DNA of 64,000 nucleotides from positions 396,501 through 460,500 of the forward strand of contig JAUPSS010000007.1 of assembly GCA_040285825.1 (NCBI GenBank). The letters are read 5' to 3'. A program made the translations under genes and the position numbers. Positions 41,161 to 51,780 of the stretch are shown here, in pieces. Source of the DNA: Eukaryota sp. TZLM1-RC. Lineage: Eukaryota; Metamonada: BaSk clade. How positions within the stretch are numbered: the first letter of the stretch is position 1; each line of letters starts with the position of its first letter. The notes under the pieces are model-generated. The model did no database searches and was not told the origin of the DNA. It saw only the letters and a list, made by a program, of their open reading frames with translations.

Positions 41161-41206
41161 TAATTGAAGGTGTTCCCGAAATCCTCAAAAATAAGGAAGT
41201 AAAATA

Positions 41207-42042
41207 CTATTGATGCCGTTAGGCAGATGAACACACGAAGGAGAGAGAGAAATCTGAGTTTATTAATAAAACTGATTCATAAACGAGTATCACGTCATCA
41301 GTCAAAATACAATGAAACCTACTAATTCAATTTAAGTTCGACAACAACACTACTTTTTCCCATTTTTCTGAGGACAAATACAGTACTGGCTCAATAGAGG
41401 GGAGATATGGGGTTTGTTAAATTCTCCGGTGCATCGATGGTATGAGAACGTTGGATACCTACGAAAAGAAGTCCTCTGGCAAATCGGTTCAGAAAAGCTA
41501 TGTCTGGCAACTTCAGTCCGGAAGCCCTACTCTTTACCTGGAAAAAACGTCGCAGGTAACAGGACATACGTTCTCGGACGTCACCAATACGGACATAAAG
41601 CATCAGTTCTGACATAGCCAGACTAAAATCTTCGTACATGGCGAACGATACGACAGATTGTAGATGTTTGAGAAGAACATCGTCACTGGATCAGCCGTCG
41701 GATTTCTGGAGAGATAGGGACTCTAACAGAAAAGAATCGACCAAGAGTCTTGCTGGAACAAGCTCTTTCTTAGGAGTCACCGAAGAATAAATCTTTCACT
41801 CCTATAGGAACAGAAGAACACTTTCAACTTTCATGGAAGAAAGAGACGTCAGGTTAACAGAGGGAACAGTCATCTGAAATAAGAAGGGCCAATAATTATT
41901 GATGCCGTTAGGCAGATGAACACACGAAGGAGAGAGAGAAATCTGAGTTTATTAATAAAACTGATTCATAAACGAGTATCACGTCATCAGTCAAAATACA
42001 ATGAAACCTACTAATTCAATTTAAGTTCGACAACAACACTAT
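41207..42042 (-). mobile_element. Young 0.83-kb LTR mini-retroelement
   Basis: Two direct repeats of 139 bases (41211-41349 and 41900-42038) look identical. They begin TG and end CA and are flanked by CTAT on both sides (41207-41210, 42039-42042). The paralogous site 3' of RCC1 copy A (about 5605-5640) shows the same flank without the insertion. Read on the minus strand, a purine tract GGGAAAAAGTAG lies directly before the 3' LTR and a TTGGCCC shortly after the 5' LTR, as for a polypurine tract and primer site. The 550-base interior has no polymerase, so it depends on another element for movement. Confidence 0.85.
41391..41639 (-). CDS. Short open frame inside the LTR mini-element
   Basis: An 82-residue frame, M-Y-E-D-F-S-L-A-M-S-E-L-M-L-Y-V-R-I, then L-R-R-F-F-Q-V-K-S-R. 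It may be a gag remnant or a chance frame; no motif decides this. Confidence 0.3.
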   Translation of the reverse strand: MYEDFSLAMSELMLYVRIGDVRERMSCYLRRFFQVKSRASGLKLPDIAFLNRFARGLLFVGIQRSHTIDAPENLTNPISPLY

Positions 42043-42045
42043 TGG

Positions 42046-44214
42046 TCAAAAGGGTTGTTTATTTTCATTTACATAGTCACCAAAAAGATCAATCAACCAG
42101 CCATCAGTTGGATATTGAATCCACCATGGAAAACAATAAAATTCAACCAAATTTTCATTCTTGATAAGTTTAACGGATTTAATTAAACCTTGATTCTTAA
42201 ATTTCACTGGTGATAGGGGAGATTTAGACAGATTGTGTTTATCAGGTCCCCTCAACTGAATGAATTGCAAAGAGGGAAAGTTTTGTTCAGTGATATTGGT
42301 AGGAATAAGGTCATGAATTACCAATTCCTTCACCCTTGGTAACTGCATTTGAATATTAACGTGTACATGAAAACAGACTTCCAAGGTAACAATGGAATTA
42401 GATAGTGCCACTTCTCCTTTTAATACACTTTTTGAAAGGCGGTGAGATAACACAAGCAATTCTTTCAATAAGGTGAGATAGCTCAAGTCCGTGACAACAA
42501 TTCTTTGATGTTTAAGCACTAACTTCACTAGTGAGGTGGGTAATTTCTGTATAGTCACAGTGCAATCAAGCTCTAGACATTGGAGCTTTGATAAATGTTC
42601 CAAATTTACTGAAGACCTTCTACCAAGAATCGACCTTCCACAAAGCTTAACATCTTCAACATTGGGGAAAAATGCCAACAACTCTGGGTCACCATTAAAA
42701 CCATCACAGTAAACATCAAGTTTTCTGATTTTTCTGTTAATTACATTGGGACCATTGTATTTAGTAGAAAATCGTAATTGTAAATCACAAATATTTTCAT
42801 CTAATTCTAAATTTTGAGGATCTTGTATACACATCTTATTGTGAATTGGATGAACATTAAACACTTCTTGAGCAAATTGAACTACTCTTTTACTAATACC
42901 ACATTTGGTGTAAAATCTTGCTTTAACATAAGGGTGATTGTCAAAAAGCTCATCTAAATAATTCAAATATTCCCAATAAACACGCTTAATTAGACCACTA
43001 AACATTCTATCCAAAGGCTGCTTTGGAAATCGGAACCTACCAAGTATTTCCGACAAAAATAACTGGACAGGTTGTGGTCGATCAATCAAATCACCTGTAC
43101 CTAATTGACCTTTATTATTCCTTCCCCAAGCCCAAACAGTGTTTTTGTTGTAGGCAAAAATGAAGTCTTCACCGACAGCAATACCTTCTATATTGGGAAG
43201 AGCTTTGATACACCGTGGTTCCTCAGAATCTTCATAAACATCACTTAATCTACTCAACTTACCCCACACAAAAACTTCACCATTAATATCAACGGCAGAA
43301 TAAATACCCTCACAACCACTGATAGAAACAATATTTGTTAAACCAACAATTTGAGTAGGTTTTTCATTAAAACAGAAATTGTCCGAGTTTTTGATGAACT
43401 TCCAAACAAAACCATCAAAATCAATAACGAATAGACAATTACTGTCAAATAGAAAGGAGCTTTGGAAAGGTCTTTTTAGAGATGAGTGGTTAGTAATTGG
43501 TATCTCAGTGATGGGAGCGATTTCTATACTATCATCAGAACTATAATAATCATCAGAACTGGAATCACCATGATCAGAACTATTTTCTTCACGTTGTAAG
43601 TTGAAGTTGAAATAGAAGAAATCACCATTTTCATCAATTGCTACAAACGAATCACCACAAGCAGAAATGGAAGCAATACCATTCAATTCTTCTATTAATT
43701 CAAATGGTTTATCATCTCCCCATTTGATCACGTGACCTTCCTTGGACACAGCAAATGAACAACACCCACCTCCATAAACTTCCCTTGGATTGAAAGGAAT
43801 TTCGATTTGGGTAATTGGTAGTGAACGACTATAAGACATGCAAATTTGATTTTCATAACTGTTACCCCACCCATATAACTTACCTTCAGAAGAGAGCGCA
43901 AGGGAGTGATTAATTCCAGCTGAAATAGAGATAATACCAGTTAGTGGTAATTTGATTGGTGATTTGATTCTATAAGATCCATCACAAAAGACTTGGCCAA
44001 AAAAATTAAGTCCCCAACCATAAACATCACCAGAATATGTGAGAAGAAGGATGTGCTGATAAGACGCTGAAATGAACTTAACCCCTACCCAAGGTTCGAT
44101 CGGAGGGGAGCAAGGGTGGGAGGAAAGCGACGAATCTTCACGGATAAGAATGGCATCAGTCGATTCCCGGAGAGTTATGTGAGAAGCGCCAAACATCTGA
44201 CACAATGGAAACAT
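42046..44214 (-). CDS. RCC1-repeat / leucine-rich protein, copy D
   Basis: About 722 residues from the ATG at 44214 (the frame extends to 44238 only by TTG). The blades, acidic loop (S-S-D-H-G-D-S-S-S-D-D-Y-Y-S), V-W-A-W-G-R-N-N-K-G-Q-L-G-T-G-D, helical block, leucine-rich repeats and C-F-P-W-W-I-Q-Y-P tail are very close to copies C and E, but the N-terminus is different (F-G-A-S-H-I-T-L-R-E). It ends K-Q-P-F with TGA, like copy A, so it may be a mosaic. The LTR mini-element ends 4 bases from its stop. It is divergent from the Fanzor2 pseudogene and copy E. Confidence 0.88.
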   Translation of the reverse strand: MFPLCQMFGASHITLRESTDAILIREDSSLSSHPCSPPIEPWVGVKFISASYQHILLLTYSGDVYGWGLNFFGQVFCDGSYRIKSPIKLPLTGIISISAGINHSLALSSEGKLYGWGNSYENQICMSYSRSLPITQIEIPFNPREVYGGGCCSFAVSKEGHVIKWGDDKPFELIEELNGIASISACGDSFVAIDENGDFFYFNFNLQREENSSDHGDSSSDDYYSSDDSIEIAPITEIPITNHSSLKRPFQSSFLFDSNCLFVIDFDGFVWKFIKNSDNFCFNEKPTQIVGLTNIVSISGCEGIYSAVDINGEVFVWGKLSRLSDVYEDSEEPRCIKALPNIEGIAVGEDFIFAYNKNTVWAWGRNNKGQLGTGDLIDRPQPVQLFLSEILGRFRFPKQPLDRMFSGLIKRVYWEYLNYLDELFDNHPYVKARFYTKCGISKRVVQFAQEVFNVHPIHNKMCIQDPQNLELDENICDLQLRFSTKYNGPNVINRKIRKLDVYCDGFNGDPELLAFFPNVEDVKLCGRSILGRRSSVNLEHLSKLQCLELDCTVTIQKLPTSLVKLVLKHQRIVVTDLSYLTLLKELLVLSHRLSKSVLKGEVALSNSIVTLEVCFHVHVNIQMQLPRVKELVIHDLIPTNITEQNFPSLQFIQLRGPDKHNLSKSPLSPVKFKNQGLIKSVKLIKNENLVEFYCFPWWIQYPTDGWLIDLFGDYVNENKQPF

Positions 44215-44331
44215 TTGTAAATTTGTATTTGAGGGCAATGTTTTATATTAATAATTATTGAGAAGATGAGGAGAGCAAACTCCTCAATACTCTTCCTTTG
44301 AAGAATTCTTGTATTTCCTCATATATCAAAA

Positions 44332-45713
44332 TTGACAAGACAAGTTTTTGGACTTGTTCTTTGTCCAATTAAAGGACTTTCATGGTCAAAGGTCGTTGAT
44401 TTGTTTTTATGGAATATCTTTTTGAAAATGGATAAAAACACTAAACACAGATTAAAAACACTAAACTTTATTCAGAAAATTCCAAGTTCATCATGTGCAG
44501 TATCGAGACTAATGGAATAGCAGTAAGTTTCATTCAATCTAGAATGGACTTGAAAAAGTACAAAGAAACTCCAGAAGAATTGAAAGATAAAGAAAAATAT
44601 ATTGATGACCCCAGTGTCAATCCTTCTGAATTCCAAGATATGACCCTTGCTGCTACTGATCCAGCTAACCCTGATCTACTTTATTTTTCTACCAATTTAG
44701 CTACTAGAATGACTCATTCAAAAAACCTGAAAGAGATAAATATGTTCATTCCAGGTACACTCAAAATCAACGAAGATTTGAGTCGAAAAGTTCCAAATTC
44801 CAAAGAATAAGAGACATCATACGGAATGACACTCTTATCTACTGGTAAAGTGATTGACCTATCCAATTATGAACCATCTGAAGAGCAGCAAAAAAGGATG
44901 GATTTAAACAGCAGTATAATTAATCAAATGACTGAAAGAACAATTAGTTTATTAACAGGAAAAGTACCTCAAGAAATCAATATTCCCCACGAAATTGATT
45001 AATCATTCAATTTGAGAAAAAATGATCAAAAAACTAAATCTGTAGCAGAATGGGAAGCAACATTATCCCAATTCAATTCCAAAAGCTGCAGGTTTGATAG
45101 AATTATGGAGTATATTAAACAAAAGAATTATGTGAATAGTATTGTTGGTGAAGTCTATCATCAAAAAACATCGAGGAAACTAAGATGGTGGGCTGAGATT
45201 AATCGCACAAGATCTGAGGCGAAGATGATTCAGAGATTCAAATCAGTAATTGGTGATCCCAGCCAAGTAGTTATTGGAATCGGAGACTGAGAACAACGAA
45301 AACACATGAAATTCAAAGAACCTACCAAAGGAAAAAAATTGAGAATTCTATTTAAAAAGGCTGGTTATAAGGTCTTCTTGATTGATGAGTTTCAAACCAG
45401 TTGCTGTTATTTCAACTGTAAGAAAGCGGAGAAAACAGTGGAAAAATTCCGATGGTGCACAAATTCCAGGCCATGGAAGAGGCATGAGATGTCTATTCGT
45501 CACGGGCTTACTACGTGCAAATCATGCGAAAGATTGTGGAATAGAGATCGAAATGCTTCGCTGAACATGTTGGCAGTGATGGAAGTTCATATAAATGGTG
45601 GAGATAGACCGGAATACCTGCAGAGAGCCAAGGTTGTCTATGGTTCAAAGAAAATGGAATCAATGAGAAAATCTCCCACTTCTCAAAAACTCAGTCCCTC
45701 TACATCGGTGTAA
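44332..45713 (+). pseudogene. Fanzor2-type nuclease, near full length, broken
   Basis: Pieces in order: W-S-K-V-V-D-L-F-L-W-N-I-F; a shifted frame with S-I-E-T-N-G-I-A-V-S-F and the RuvC-I-like A-A-T-D-P-A-N-P-D-L-L; a stop at about 44808; helices ending W-W-A-E-I-N-R-T-R; V-V-I-G-I-G-D followed by TGA where Trp is usual (45288-45290), then K-K-L-R-I-L-F-K-K-A-G-Y, D-E-F-Q-T-S-C-C, H-G-L-T-T-C-K-S-C and the RuvC-III N-R-D-R-N-A-S-L-N-M. Zinc cysteines and RuvC-III Asp are intact. The last third is the best-preserved Fanzor2 in the window. Its stop lies about 40 bases before RCC1 copy E. Confidence 0.8.
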
Positions 45714-45754
45714 AAAGGACACTTATTTCATTGTTATGGACATCATCTGTTTCA

Positions 45755-47983
45755 ATGACTCAAAAAAATGTCTCTCCTGATACCTCTATTCCTTCCTACT
45801 CCCCAACACAACACATTGGTCATGTTTTCACAAACCCTTCTCTTGATCTCTTGCCCGATGCTCCAATTACTCGTCAATCAGCTACAAGCCGACTTAGTTC
45901 TGAACAAACCCTTGCCGCTGCTTCTCACATTCCTCTCCGAGAACCAGGGGTAGGGGTTAAGTTCATTTCAGTGTCTCATCAGCACATCCTTCTTCTCACA
46001 TATTCTGGTGAGGTTTACGGGTGGGGGCGTAATTTCTATGGTCAAGTTTTTCATAATGGACCTTGTAGAATCAAATCGCCAATCAAATTACCACTTACTG
46101 GTATTATCTTCATTTCAGCTGGAATTACTCACTCCCTTGCGCTCTCTTCTGAAGGTAAGTTATATGGGTGGGGTAACAGTTATGAAAATCAAATTTGCAT
46201 GTCTTATAGTCGTTCACTACCAATTACCCAAATCGAAATTCCTTTCAATCCAAGGGAAGTTTATGGAGGTGGGTGTTGTTCATTTGCTGTATCCAAGGAA
46301 GGTCAGGTGATCAAATGGGGAGATGATAAACCATTTGAATTAATAGAAGAATTGAATGGTATTGTTTCCCTTTCTGTTTTCGGTGATTCTTTTGTAGCAA
46401 TTGATGAAAATGGTGATTTCTTCTATTTCAACTTCAACTTACAACGTGAAGAAAATAGTTCTGATCATGGTGATTCCAGTTCTGATGATTATTATAGTTT
46501 TGATGATAGTATAGAAATTGCTCCCATCACTGAGATACCAATTACTCACCACTCATCTCTAAAAAGACCTTTCCAAAGCTCCTTTCTATTTGACAGTAAT
46601 TGTCTATTCGTTATTGATTTTGATGGTTTTGTTTGGAAGTTCATCAAAAACTCGGACAATTTCTGTTTTAATGAAAAACCTACTCAAATTGTTGGTTTAA
46701 CAAATATTGTTTCTATCAGTGGTTGTGAGGGTATTTATTCTGCCGTTGATATTAATGGTGAAGTTTTTGTGTGGGGTAAGTTGAGTAGATTAAGTGATGT
46801 TTATGAAGATTCTGAGGATCCTCAGTCTATCAAAACTTTCACTAATATAGAAGGTATTGCTGTTGGTGAAGACTTTCTTTTTGCCTACAACAAAAACACT
46901 GTTTGGGCCTGGGGAAGGAACAATGTAGGTCAATTAGGTACAGGTGATTTGATTGATCGACCACAACCTGTCGAGCTATTTTTGTCGGAAATACTTGGCA
47001 GGTTCCGATATCCAAAGCAGCTTTTGGATAGAATGTTTAGTGGTCTAATTAAGCGTGTTTATTGGGAATATTTGAATTATTTAGATGAGCTCTTTGGTAA
47101 TCATCCATATGTTAAAGCAAGATTTTACACCAAATGTGGTATTAGTAAAAGAGTAGTTCAATTTGCTCAAGAAGTGTTTAATGATCATCCAATTCAAAAT
47201 AAGATGTGTATACAAGATCCTGAAAATTTAGAATTAGATGAAAATATTTGTGAATTGCAATTACGATTTTCTACTAAATATAATGGTCCTAATGTAATTA
47301 ACAAAAAAATCAGAAAACTTGATGTTTACTATAATGCGTTTAACGGTGACCCAGAGCTGTTGGCATTTTTCCCCAATGTTGAAAATGTTAGGTTTGGTGG
47401 AAGGTCGATTCTTGGTAGAAGGTCTTCAGTAAATTTGGAACATTTATCAAAGTTCCAATGTCTAGAGCTTGATTGCACTGTGACTATACAGAAATTACCC
47501 ACCTCACTAGTGAAGTTAGTGCTTAAACATCAAAGAATTGTTGTCACGGACTTGAGCTATCTCACCTTATTGAAAGAATTGCTTGTGTTATCTCACCGCC
47601 TTTCAAAAAGTGTATTAAAAGGAGAAGTTGCACTATCTAATTCCATTGTTACCTTGGAAGTCTGTTTTCATGTACACGTTAATATTCAAATGCAGTTAAC
47701 AAGGGTGAAGGAATTGGTAATTGACCTTGTCCCTACCAATATTACTGGACAAAACTTTCCCTCTTTGCAATTTCTTCAGTTGAGGGGACCTGATAAACAC
47801 AATCTGTCTAATTCTCCCCTATCACCAGTGAAATTTAAGAATCAAGGTTTAATTAAATCCGTTAAACTAATCAAGAATGAATTTTTAGTTGAATTATCTT
47901 GTTTTCCGTGGTGGATTCAGTATTCAGCTAATGGCTGGTTGATTGATGTATTTGGTGACTATGTAGATGTAAATAAAATATAG
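45755..47983 (+). CDS. RCC1-repeat / leucine-rich protein, copy E
   Basis: About 742 residues from the ATG at 45755 (M-T-Q-K-N-V-S-P-D-T-S); the frame upstream opens only by TTG. Intact partner of copy C with the same ending V-D-V-N-K-I and TAG. All family blocks are present, including H-S-L-A-L-S-S-E-G-K-L-Y-G-W-G and V-W-A-W-G-R-N-N-V-G-Q-L-G-T-G-D. Its upstream GTTATGG (45733-45739) is the empty form of the Fanzor2 insertion site in the other arm. An in-frame shadow at 46008-46310 can be ignored. Confidence 0.88.
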   Translation: MTQKNVSPDTSIPSYSPTQHIGHVFTNPSLDLLPDAPITRQSATSRLSSEQTLAAASHIPLREPGVGVKFISVSHQHILLLTYSGEVYGWGRNFYGQVFHNGPCRIKSPIKLPLTGIIFISAGITHSLALSSEGKLYGWGNSYENQICMSYSRSLPITQIEIPFNPREVYGGGCCSFAVSKEGQVIKWGDDKPFELIEELNGIVSLSVFGDSFVAIDENGDFFYFNFNLQREENSSDHGDSSSDDYYSFDDSIEIAPITEIPITHHSSLKRPFQSSFLFDSNCLFVIDFDGFVWKFIKNSDNFCFNEKPTQIVGLTNIVSISGCEGIYSAVDINGEVFVWGKLSRLSDVYEDSEDPQSIKTFTNIEGIAVGEDFLFAYNKNTVWAWGRNNVGQLGTGDLIDRPQPVELFLSEILGRFRYPKQLLDRMFSGLIKRVYWEYLNYLDELFGNHPYVKARFYTKCGISKRVVQFAQEVFNDHPIQNKMCIQDPENLELDENICELQLRFSTKYNGPNVINKKIRKLDVYYNAFNGDPELLAFFPNVENVRFGGRSILGRRSSVNLEHLSKFQCLELDCTVTIQKLPTSLVKLVLKHQRIVVTDLSYLTLLKELLVLSHRLSKSVLKGEVALSNSIVTLEVCFHVHVNIQMQLTRVKELVIDLVPTNITGQNFPSLQFLQLRGPDKHNLSNSPLSPVKFKNQGLIKSVKLIKNEFLVELSCFPWWIQYSANGWLIDVFGDYVDVNKI

Positions 47984-47999
47984 ATAATACAATCTATAT

Positions 48000-48425
48000 T
48001 CAGCAATAGACACAACACAGCTAATCTAGTAATGTCAAGCATTAGAACAGAGGCCTGGAATGTCACTTTGTTTCAAGACATTTGTATATTAAAAAAGCAA
48101 ATAATTAGAGCCGACATTTTTCAATAAATAAGATCAAAGTACACAGAGATCCCATCAAATTTTTCAAGAATGACATACACTACATAGAGTTCAAAGAATT
48201 ATTCAAAAACTCAAACCAGGATTGTATTTGGTGTTATGTTATAGTGAATACACAATTCTACCCACCAAAAGCACAGAAAGACTTTATTAGTTTTAATTTC
48301 AAATTGAAAAGCCTTGAAACATTTCTGGCTTTAGTGGATACTTTGCTATCATTGATTAGAAGAAAGGGATCCGGTTAATGATTATCCAACAAGAATAGGT
48401 CTAACATTATTTTGTTATTTTTTCA
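48000..48425 (-). pseudogene. Reverse transcriptase relic (right arm)
   Basis: Inverted partner of 22370-22760, with the V-R-P-I-L-V-G stretch near 48405 on the minus strand. It separates copies E and F. Confidence 0.5.
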
Positions 48426-48524
48426 GGTTTAACTGAAGCACTCATTCAGATAGCTTATTTTTGATTTGGAGCTAGAAATATCGTGGTCATCGTTTTCCAT
48501 AATCTATTACCCATCTCTACAACA

Positions 48525-50856
48525 ATGAGCCACCACGAAGCCCATCACGGCGACTTTCGTGATAACTCAACCTCTTCTGGTTTACCAGAACACCATTTTC
48601 ACTGTTGCCCAAACTCTTCTCTCGATCTTCAGTCACATGCTCTGAATTCACACCAATCATCAAGAATTCAAAAGACTTCATCTCAAACCATCTCCCACAA
48701 TTCAAGCACAGCTCCGTTGTACTTGGTTGGCCTCTCTCTCAATCATCAAGCTTCATTTCATTCTACTCATTCTTGCTTTCTTCCAGTTGATCGGTACTTA
48801 GGAGTCAAATCTATTTCTTCTGGATTTGGACCTAGCCTTCTTCTCACTTATTCTGGTGACAATACATGGTTGGGGTAATAACTTCGATAGTCAAGTTCTT
48901 TATAATGGACCTAAAGTAATCAAATCTCCAATCAGATTACCGTTAACCAATATTGTCGCCATAGCCGCCTGTTGTGAACATTCCCTTGCTCTTTCATCCG
49001 AAGGTAAGTTGTTTGGTTGGGGTTGTAATGAACATATGAAAATTAACATGTCACGTAAGAAGTTACTACCCATTTCCCTGATAGATATTCCTTATAACAT
49101 CAAGGAGCTTTATTGTGGTGGGTGTTGTTCATTTGCTTTAACCAAAGAGGACGGTGTTGTGAAATGGGGACATGGTAAATCATTTGAATTTATAAAAGAG
49201 TTGAGTAATATTGTTGCTCTTGCTCCCCATTATGATGTTGGTGCGGTAGTAGATGGAGATTCTTTTCTAGCAACAGAGGAAACTGGCGATATCTTTTTGT
49301 TCCACATAACTTATGATCTCCGATCACCATTCAAAGATCTTGAGTATTATACCATAGGCATTGATGACGAATACCCTAATCACCTTTCAAGTACTACCAA
49401 GCTATCAGTAACCCAACATTTAGACCCAAGAAAATCAGTTCAGGGTTCATTCTTTTTTGAGAAGGATAAGGATAAGAATCAGCTATTTGTCATTGATTTT
49501 AAAGGTTTTGTTTGGAAGTGTGAGATTGAAATTGACCAGAATGAGCTCATCAATACCAATCCCACCAAAGTGTTTGGTTTAAGTAGAATTGCTACTATTT
49601 GTGGCTACCGAGGCGTTTATTCTGCCATTGATAATAATGGTAAAGTCTTTGTTTGGGGTCAATTGAATGCAATCAGTGAGTCATATGAATTTCTTTATCA
49701 CCCTATTTGTATTGAAACTTTCACTAATATAGAAGCTATTTCTTTAGGCAATAATTTCATTTTTGCTTACAACAAAAACACTGTTTGGGCTTGGGGAAGG
49801 AACGATAAAAGTCAATTAGGTACAGGTGTTTTGATTGATCGACCTCATTTCATGAAAGTATTTGGGTCTGAAATACTTGGCAGGTTCCTATATCCAAAGC
49901 AGCCTTTGGATAGAATGTTTAGTGGTCTAATTAAGCTTGTTTATTGGGAATATTTGAATTATTTGGATGAGCTCTTTGGTAATCATCCATATGTTAAAGC
50001 AAGATTTTACACCAAATGTGGTATTAGTAAAAGAGTAGTTCAATTTGCTCAAGAAGTGTTTAATGATCATCCAATTCAAAATAAGATGTGTATACAAGAT
50101 CCTGAAAATTTAGAATTAGATGAAAATATTTGTGAATTGCAATTACGATTGTCCAATACTTACATTGGTCCCAATGTAATTTACAATAGGATTAAAAAAC
50201 TTGATATTTACTATGAAAATATTGCTGATGAGTCACGTTTATTCTTTTTGTTCCCAAGTGTTGAAGTCGTTCAGCTTAGGGGGATTGTGTATTCGGACAG
50301 AAACCCCAGAAACCTGACACATTTATCAAATCTCAAATGTCTAGAGCTGCATTGTGAATTTTGTATAGGACAATTACCCACTTCACTAGTGAAGTTAGTG
50401 CTAAAACATAAGGACATTGGAGTTGCTGATTTAAGCTATTTTACATCGTTAAAAGAATTGGTAGTGATGCCTCGTACTCTCTCAGAAAGGATCTTGAAAG
50501 GACGTGTATCTTTGCCTTATTCCATTATTAAGTTGGAAATAGATGTGGGACCTGTTGATATTCAAATACAATTACCAAACTTGAAGGAATTAATTATTCA
50601 TAGCCATCTTCCTACCAATATCACTGAACAAAACTTTCCCTCTTTGAAATTCATTCAATTGATTAGTCCTGATATGGACATTCTTTCAAAATCCTATTTA
50701 TCGCCATCGTTACTTATTAATCAAGGTTTAATTGAATCTGTTAAACAAAATCAAAAAACATGTATAGTAGAATTATCTTGTTTTCCATGGTGGATTCAGT
50801 ATCCAGTCAAGTTAGTTTCTCAACTTGGGCATATTTCGTCTCTTCATTTGGATTAA
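48525..50856 (+). pseudogene. RCC1-repeat / leucine-rich protein, copy F, one-base frameshift
   Basis: Starts M-S-H-H-E-A-H-H like copy B and is open to 48878. At about 48858-48868 one extra base shifts the frame in the first blade: copy B has Y-S-G-Q-V-Y-G-W-G, here Y-S-G-D then I-H-G-W-G in the next frame, which runs open to 50856. Everything downstream is well kept (776-residue plan), which suggests a recent lesion or an assembly error. Also differs in I-L-G-R-F-L-Y for I-L-G-S-F-R-Y. The helical block here resembles copy E (Y-L-D-E-L-F) rather than B (Y-L-Q-E-L-F), a sign of gene conversion. Confidence 0.85.
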
Positions 50857-51236
50857 GGCGAGCTTTAGTCATCATTGAGTAGTTTTATTAAATTTACTTT
50901 TATCTTTGAACCAACCTTGTTTGTTTATAAAATCCAATGTGCTGCTAGGGTATTTTTATTTTGTTTCTCGAGTTTGAAATAACTCCAGTTATAGTGCAAC
51001 TACCAGATTGATTTATTGAAACTTGACTTGTTGTGTCAATAGGAACTTAAATATCCGTTGTAAAATTTCAAATATAAACCGCTTTTGCAGAAGGATTATG
51101 CAAATAATTGACGATTTGGATATTTTGTCATTTAAAATTGTTGTTAGTTGAAATCTACATATACAAAAGATTTTAAAAATGATAAATTTATTGAACTTGC
51201 ACACTTAACAAAATAAACTCATAACTAATGGGACGA
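50857..51236. other. Intergenic, no gene seen
   Basis: 3' side of copy F, matching 19496-19925 inverted. No gene. Confidence 0.45.
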
Positions 51237-51780
51237 AATTCATTGAATCAAGATTTCCTCTACAACATCTTGATCTGCTTGCTGTATAGCTAAAACTTCT
51301 CTAATTCGATTAAAAAACCGAGGCAATCTAGTAATAATTTCAAATTGAATTCGAAAGCGCCTTAAAAAGATATAAAATTTTTTCATAGTTTCTTGAACCA
51401 TTGTTTGGAAATCATTCAACAAAGTTCCTGCTTCTACTGATAGTCTCCCGTTTATCGAAAATGACAAAGCAATAAAAACAAGAGGACTATTTCTATCAAT
51501 ATAAGCTTCCTCGATATCTTTGTCATATTTTCTATGTTTTTCTTAAGCTTTAAATTCAAGAGCACCTACAAGATTAAGTTTTCTTCTTTGTCTTCTGTAA
51601 TGTTGCAAATGACATTTTGGTTCAAAGTCAACAACAGCTTCAGAGTTCTCAATACAATGACAGTATACCTCTATCATCAGAGCCAAAATTATTCAATAAC
51701 AGTGCTTCTTTCAGCAAAGGCTCTTTGCCATACGAGACTCTTGCAGTTCGTGTCATATTAAGAACAGTGAAACCATATGA
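51237..51780 (-). pseudogene. LINE C-terminal fragment (family B, right arm, longer)
   Basis: Contains S-F-S-I-N-G-R-L-S-V-E-A-G-T and R-L-P-R-F-F-N-R-I-R-E-V-L like the left copy. It extends further 5' with L-V-G-A-L-E-F-K-A, stop, E-K-H-R-K-Y-D-K-D-I-E-E-A. The extra sequence to about 52160 is absent from the left arm. Confidence 0.55.

Noticed and set aside
45288-45290. TGA read as tryptophan, implying a changed genetic code
   Set aside because: RCC1 copies A and D end at TGA in positions where the protein should end, and all intact genes avoid internal TGA. The TGA in Fanzor2 is best read as a nonsense mutation.
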